A stretch of DNA of 64,000 nt from Lepisosteus oculatus (Eukaryota; Chordata; Actinopteri; Semionotiformes; Lepisosteidae). Positions within the stretch are counted from its first letter, which is position 1; each line of letters starts with the position of its first letter. Below are positions 61,601-64,000 of this stretch, one piece after another. The stretch lies in the NCBI RefSeq assembly GCF_040954835.1, contig NC_090700.1:15667501-15731500 (forward strand), read 5' to 3'. The position numbers and the translations under genes are program-made. The notes below the pieces were generated by a model. It saw nothing but the letters and a program-made list of their open reading frames with translations, was not told where the DNA came from and ran no database searches.

Positions 61601-63637
61601 GAACACGCATCTACATCACAATTTAGAAATACTCACCAACACCAGGAATTAATATTGTCATAACTACTACTACTACTGACTTATTTAGCACTTTTCTGGA
61701 CAGTCCAATCAAAGCGCTCTACGGGAGATGAGGACTCCCCTCCACCACCACTGATGTGTAGCACTCACCTGGATTATGCGATCCCAGCCAGAGTGCGACG
61801 CCACACATCAGCTATCAGCAACTCATAGATGGGGATTATTGGGATGCTCTGATTTGTAAAGGACAGGGGGAAATTTGGCCATTTAACATCCCATCTCTTT
61901 TTGAGAGATGCCCTGGGATTTTTAATGACCAGAGACAGTCAAGACCTAGATTTGATGTCTCATCCAAAAGACTGCACCTTTTCTTTTACAGTATAGTGTC
62001 CGTATCACTATACTGGGGGCTAAGGACCCACAAAGATTGCAGGGTGTGTGCTCCTTACTGGCCCAACTAACACCTCTTCCAGCAGCAACATTAGCCTTCC
62101 CAGGAGGTCTCCTGTCCAGGTACTGGCCAGGCTCATACCTGCTGAGCTTCAGTGGGTTGTCAGTTGTGACCTGCAGGCTGATATAGCTGCTGGCAATGGA
62201 GGCAAAAGAATACTAATGAATTCTATAAGAGTTATTGTAAGCTGTTCTGAATGTTAATATATTGTACAGCTGTTAACCGACTGAAACTCACCGGCTTTGG
62301 ACTGAGGTCTTTAAGGCTGGCCTCCACTTTCTCAATATCAGCAAACTTCGTGGCCCCATCAGCATCTGCCATCAGGATGAGCTCTCCTCTACAGCTCAGG
62401 ACACCCTGCCAAACAACGCCATTATCGTAACAGCAGCTGAATCAAGGAGTGTTTTACTCCAGTCTGCTATTCTATCACAAGACACAACAGATCAATGTAC
62501 GCTTCGCACTATCAATTTATACTCTTCTTACTAAAGCCACGACACATTAACCTGAAAACACAGGAGTGGGAAATCATTCCACAATCAAATAAAAAAATAA
62601 AAAAACAGCGATTACTATTACACTTGGGGACAAACAGAAGAAACACAATTGCAATGTTGTTGGTGTTGATTCAAACACAACTGCGGTTGGAAGTCGAAAT
62701 TCTCATCTCGCACTTTGCTGCCCTGAGCGTGAATGCTTCCCCGGCTGCATATGGCACTGCGCATTATCCGCCATCTCCTCAGCTTCACCCTGGCTCGTAA
62801 CTTGTAAGTGAGGGGGGATGCAACAGCGCTGATCTCCGAACGAACACTGTCAGTTCCTCACCCAGGCGAGTTAAAGCCCAAGCATGAAGGACGCTATCCC
62901 CTCATTGTCACCGAGCCTTGACAACGGCTCGTTTTGACATTACAATCTGACCAAACGAACAAATATGTAGTTAGGAAAGTCTCCTCAATTTGGTTCAGAA
63001 GCCTTTTAAAATAAGTATCTAAGAGAGTGTTGTTACGCCCACCGACGAGCTCCAGCACCGCCGCATGAGCTCCACCAATTACCAATGCGCATTCCATACA
63101 TGCTGGAGACTCATTGGGGCCATCCTCAACGAGATCAGGCCGGGCCTATCAGGCCAATTAGGGAACCTCGCACAGTATTTAAGCCCTGAGGAACCATTCC
63201 TCAGGGCTCAGACATTGAGTCACTAACCCTGTTTTGAGTTTGCCTCAGTTTCAGGTTCACAGAAGTATTTCTCAGCGTTTCTTAACCCTCAGTTTCCAGT
63301 TCCTCAGTCATCATTGCCACTACTCATCTCTTCATCACCTCAGACCTCGGCCTCTGCTCTGCCTGCTTCAGCTGCGCAGCTCCTGCCTCAGCCGTTTTCT
63401 CAGTCTCAGCTCTGTTTGTCCTCTTCAGCGCTGTCATCGAATGAATTCTTGATTGACGCATATCTTGGCTCTAATTTTCGCCGGGCTCGTTTCAACACCT
63501 TGTCGGGGCCGACGTAACAAGTGTGAAACTAGACATGGACTCACCATCCGGACTGCTCCACCCTTCCCACGGTTCTTCGTCAGCGTCAGCACTCTCACTT
63601 TATCAGCGCCGCATTTCCTCGTGTAATTTAAAGCCAC
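58534..63637 (-). CDS. ALG5: Dolichyl-phosphate beta-glucosyltransferase, partial (last six exons)
   Basis: Exons in transcript order: 63637-63545, 62405-62292, 61308-61249, 60796-60645, 59785-59700, 58649-58534. They give 206 residues plus stop; with about 118 N-terminal residues off the right edge this fits the usual 324. ALG5 is an ER-membrane GT2-family enzyme that transfers glucose from UDP-glucose to dolichyl phosphate, making the donor for the three glucoses of the N-glycan precursor. Visible motifs are KVRVLTLTKNRGKGGAVRM, the metal-binding DxD in LMADADGATKF, CGSRAHLEKESVAQRSVFRT, the hydrophobic MYGFHFLVWFFCV stretch, KGIRDTQCGFKLFTREAA, VERWAFDVELL and AVNWTEIEGSKLVPFWSW. All phases agree. 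The nucleotide-binding start of the domain (VVDDGS) lies outside the window. SMAD9 is the next gene and shares the strand, as in human. Confidence 0.95.
59700..59785 (-). CDS. ALG5: ALG5 exon (AFDVELLHIAQ...WTEIE)
   Basis: Completes the split Trp, then 28 codons and one base. Acceptor TTTATTTAG, donor GTGGGT. Near-identical to the family. Confidence 0.95.
60645..60796 (-). CDS. ALG5: ALG5 exon (RSVFRTFL...HVERW)
   Basis: 50 codons plus two bases of Trp. Acceptor TTTGGCCAG, donor GTAGGT. The longer open frame reading upstream of it (to 61139) is an intron-plus-SINE read-through. Confidence 0.95.
60931..61185 (+). mobile_element. tRNA-derived SINE, second family
   Basis: The head reads GTGGTGGCTCTGTGGCTAAG with A-box form and GCTGGTTCGTATCCCGTGG with a clear B box. 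Then comes GGGCCCCTGAGCAAGGCCCT followed by TAACCCC, a segment seen in many fish SINEs, and a diverged 3' end. It lies in an ALG5 intron, antisense to ALG5, and ends about 65 bases from the 20-codon exon. No genuine tRNA gene is implied. Confidence 0.75.
61249..61308 (-). CDS. ALG5: ALG5 exon (ENMAICCGSRAHLEKESVAQ)
   Basis: 20 codons, phase 0. Acceptor TTTTGCAG, donor GTATGT. Too short to stand out as an open frame; matches the known QMAIACGSRAHLEKES region. Confidence 0.94.
61655..62196 (-). mobile_element. 5S-rRNA-derived SINE (SINE3-like), full length
   Basis: On the minus strand 62196-62092 is recognisably 5S rRNA-derived: it keeps GAAGCT-like CTGAAGCTCAGCAGG, then GAGCCTGGCCAGTACCTGGA and CAGGAGACCTCCTGGGAAG, the classic internal-control-region text. 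The body follows with CTGTCCTTTACAAATCAG and GGTGGAGGGGAGTCC, and the end has AGCGCTTTGATTGGACTG and a (AGT)n tract. It lies inside an ALG5 intron in the sense direction. The head is diverged from functional 5S rRNA, so it is not a 5S gene. Confidence 0.8.
62292..62405 (-). CDS. ALG5: ALG5 exon with the DxD motif
   Basis: GVLSCRGELILMADADGATK to LKDLSPKP, 38 codons, phase 0. Acceptor GTTTGGCAG, donor GTGAGT. Confidence 0.94.
63031..63519 (+). mobile_element. Solo LTR with 5-bp target duplication in ALG5 intron
   Basis: 489 bp, starting TGTTACG and ending CGTAACA. Flanked by AGTGT at 63026-63030 and 63520-63524. A TATTTAA box at 63175-63181 is followed at once by a 12-bp perfect stem with a 3-base loop (63182-63208). 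The TATA-like box suggests plus orientation, opposite to ALG5. Open frames inside are chance. It is a different family from the LTR at 1771. Confidence 0.85.
63545..63637 (-). CDS. ALG5: ALG5 exon (VALNYTRK...GGAVRM)
   Basis: 31 codons, phase 0 at both ends. Acceptor TCTCTTTGAG, donor GTGAGT. Holds the NRGKGGA motif. A solo LTR begins only 25 bases past its donor. Confidence 0.94.
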
Positions 63638-63997
63638 CTCAAAGAGAAAGAAAACCAACTGTGAAATAAGGGTCTACTGTTAAAGCACACACTGACCCAT
63701 CAAATGACAATCAATATGTTTCCTAATTTATTCTAGCTCTATTTGTACAGAGAAGAATACTGACGGGGGGAAAATATGTTTATGTACATTAAAAAAAAAT
63801 ATTTATATATTTTTATAGCTATTGTATAGCAAATTTATAGCCATTTAAGTTTAATTTAAAAATACATTTGAAGTGGCAGATTAAAACTGAATGCATTACA
63901 TTTTACAGCAACAGGGACTTGATGTGTACACCACGCACGCAATCCATGCATACAAAAGTATCGTCGGCAAGTCACGCCCACAAAAAGATGTTCCTAC

Positions 63998-64000
63998 CTC
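63998..64000 (-). other. ALG5: Possible end of the next upstream ALG5 exon
   Basis: Reading the minus strand, the window edge gives GAG then GTAGGA, a usable donor. The preceding ALG5 exon is expected to end in phase 0 just before VALNY. Only three bases would be in view. Confidence 0.25.

Noticed and set aside
62092-62196. Possible 5S rRNA gene
   Set aside because: Too diverged from 5S and fused to a SINE body and tail.

Overview
The window is vertebrate nuclear DNA: intron-split genes with GT/AG junctions, AT-rich spacers, and fish-type SINEs, LINE relics and LTRs. Four protein genes could be read: SERTM1 (+), RFXAP (+), SMAD9 (-) and ALG5 (-, 5' part beyond the right edge). This is the order on human 13q13.3 (SERTM1-RFXAP-SMAD9-ALG5). 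The repeats (tRNA-headed SINE with a CATCCATC-type tail, 5S-rRNA-derived SINE, L2/CR1-like LINE ends, Gypsy-like solo LTRs) point to a ray-finned fish, possibly a non-teleost such as gar, bowfin or sturgeon. The species assignment is inference.

Layout. 1-14.3 kb: gene-free, with SINE copies, a solo LTR nested in a SINE, a decayed LINE reverse transcriptase (about 12.96-14.1 kb) and several dense blocks that look like conserved non-coding elements. 14.5-22.6 kb: SERTM1, with a probable non-coding first exon, a 6.7-kb intron and a single coding exon at 21769-22098. 22.6-33.2 kb: spacer with SINE/LINE relics. 33.3-36.7 kb: RFXAP, three coding exons, 215 aa. 36.7-41.5 kb: spacer with SINEs. 41.5-55.1 kb: SMAD9 on the minus strand, six coding exons giving exactly 467 aa, plus a probable 5' UTR exon near 54.9 kb. 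55.1-58.4 kb: spacer. 58.4-64 kb: ALG5 on the minus strand, the last six coding exons (206 aa plus stop). All junctions in RFXAP, SMAD9 and ALG5 were worked out by hand and are phase-consistent.

The genes are functionally unrelated: a small membrane protein, an MHC class II transcription cofactor, a BMP receptor-activated SMAD, and the ER enzyme that makes dolichyl-phosphate-glucose. The most unusual object is a 531-bp miniature LTR retroelement at 42415-42945, just upstream (in minus-strand transcript terms) of the last SMAD9 exon. It has two 235-bp LTRs, a 61-bp interior holding little more than a primer-binding site and a polypurine tract, flanking ATAT duplications, and tRNA-like A and B boxes inside each LTR. 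That layout recalls the plant Cassandra TRIMs, which carry a 5S promoter in their LTRs.
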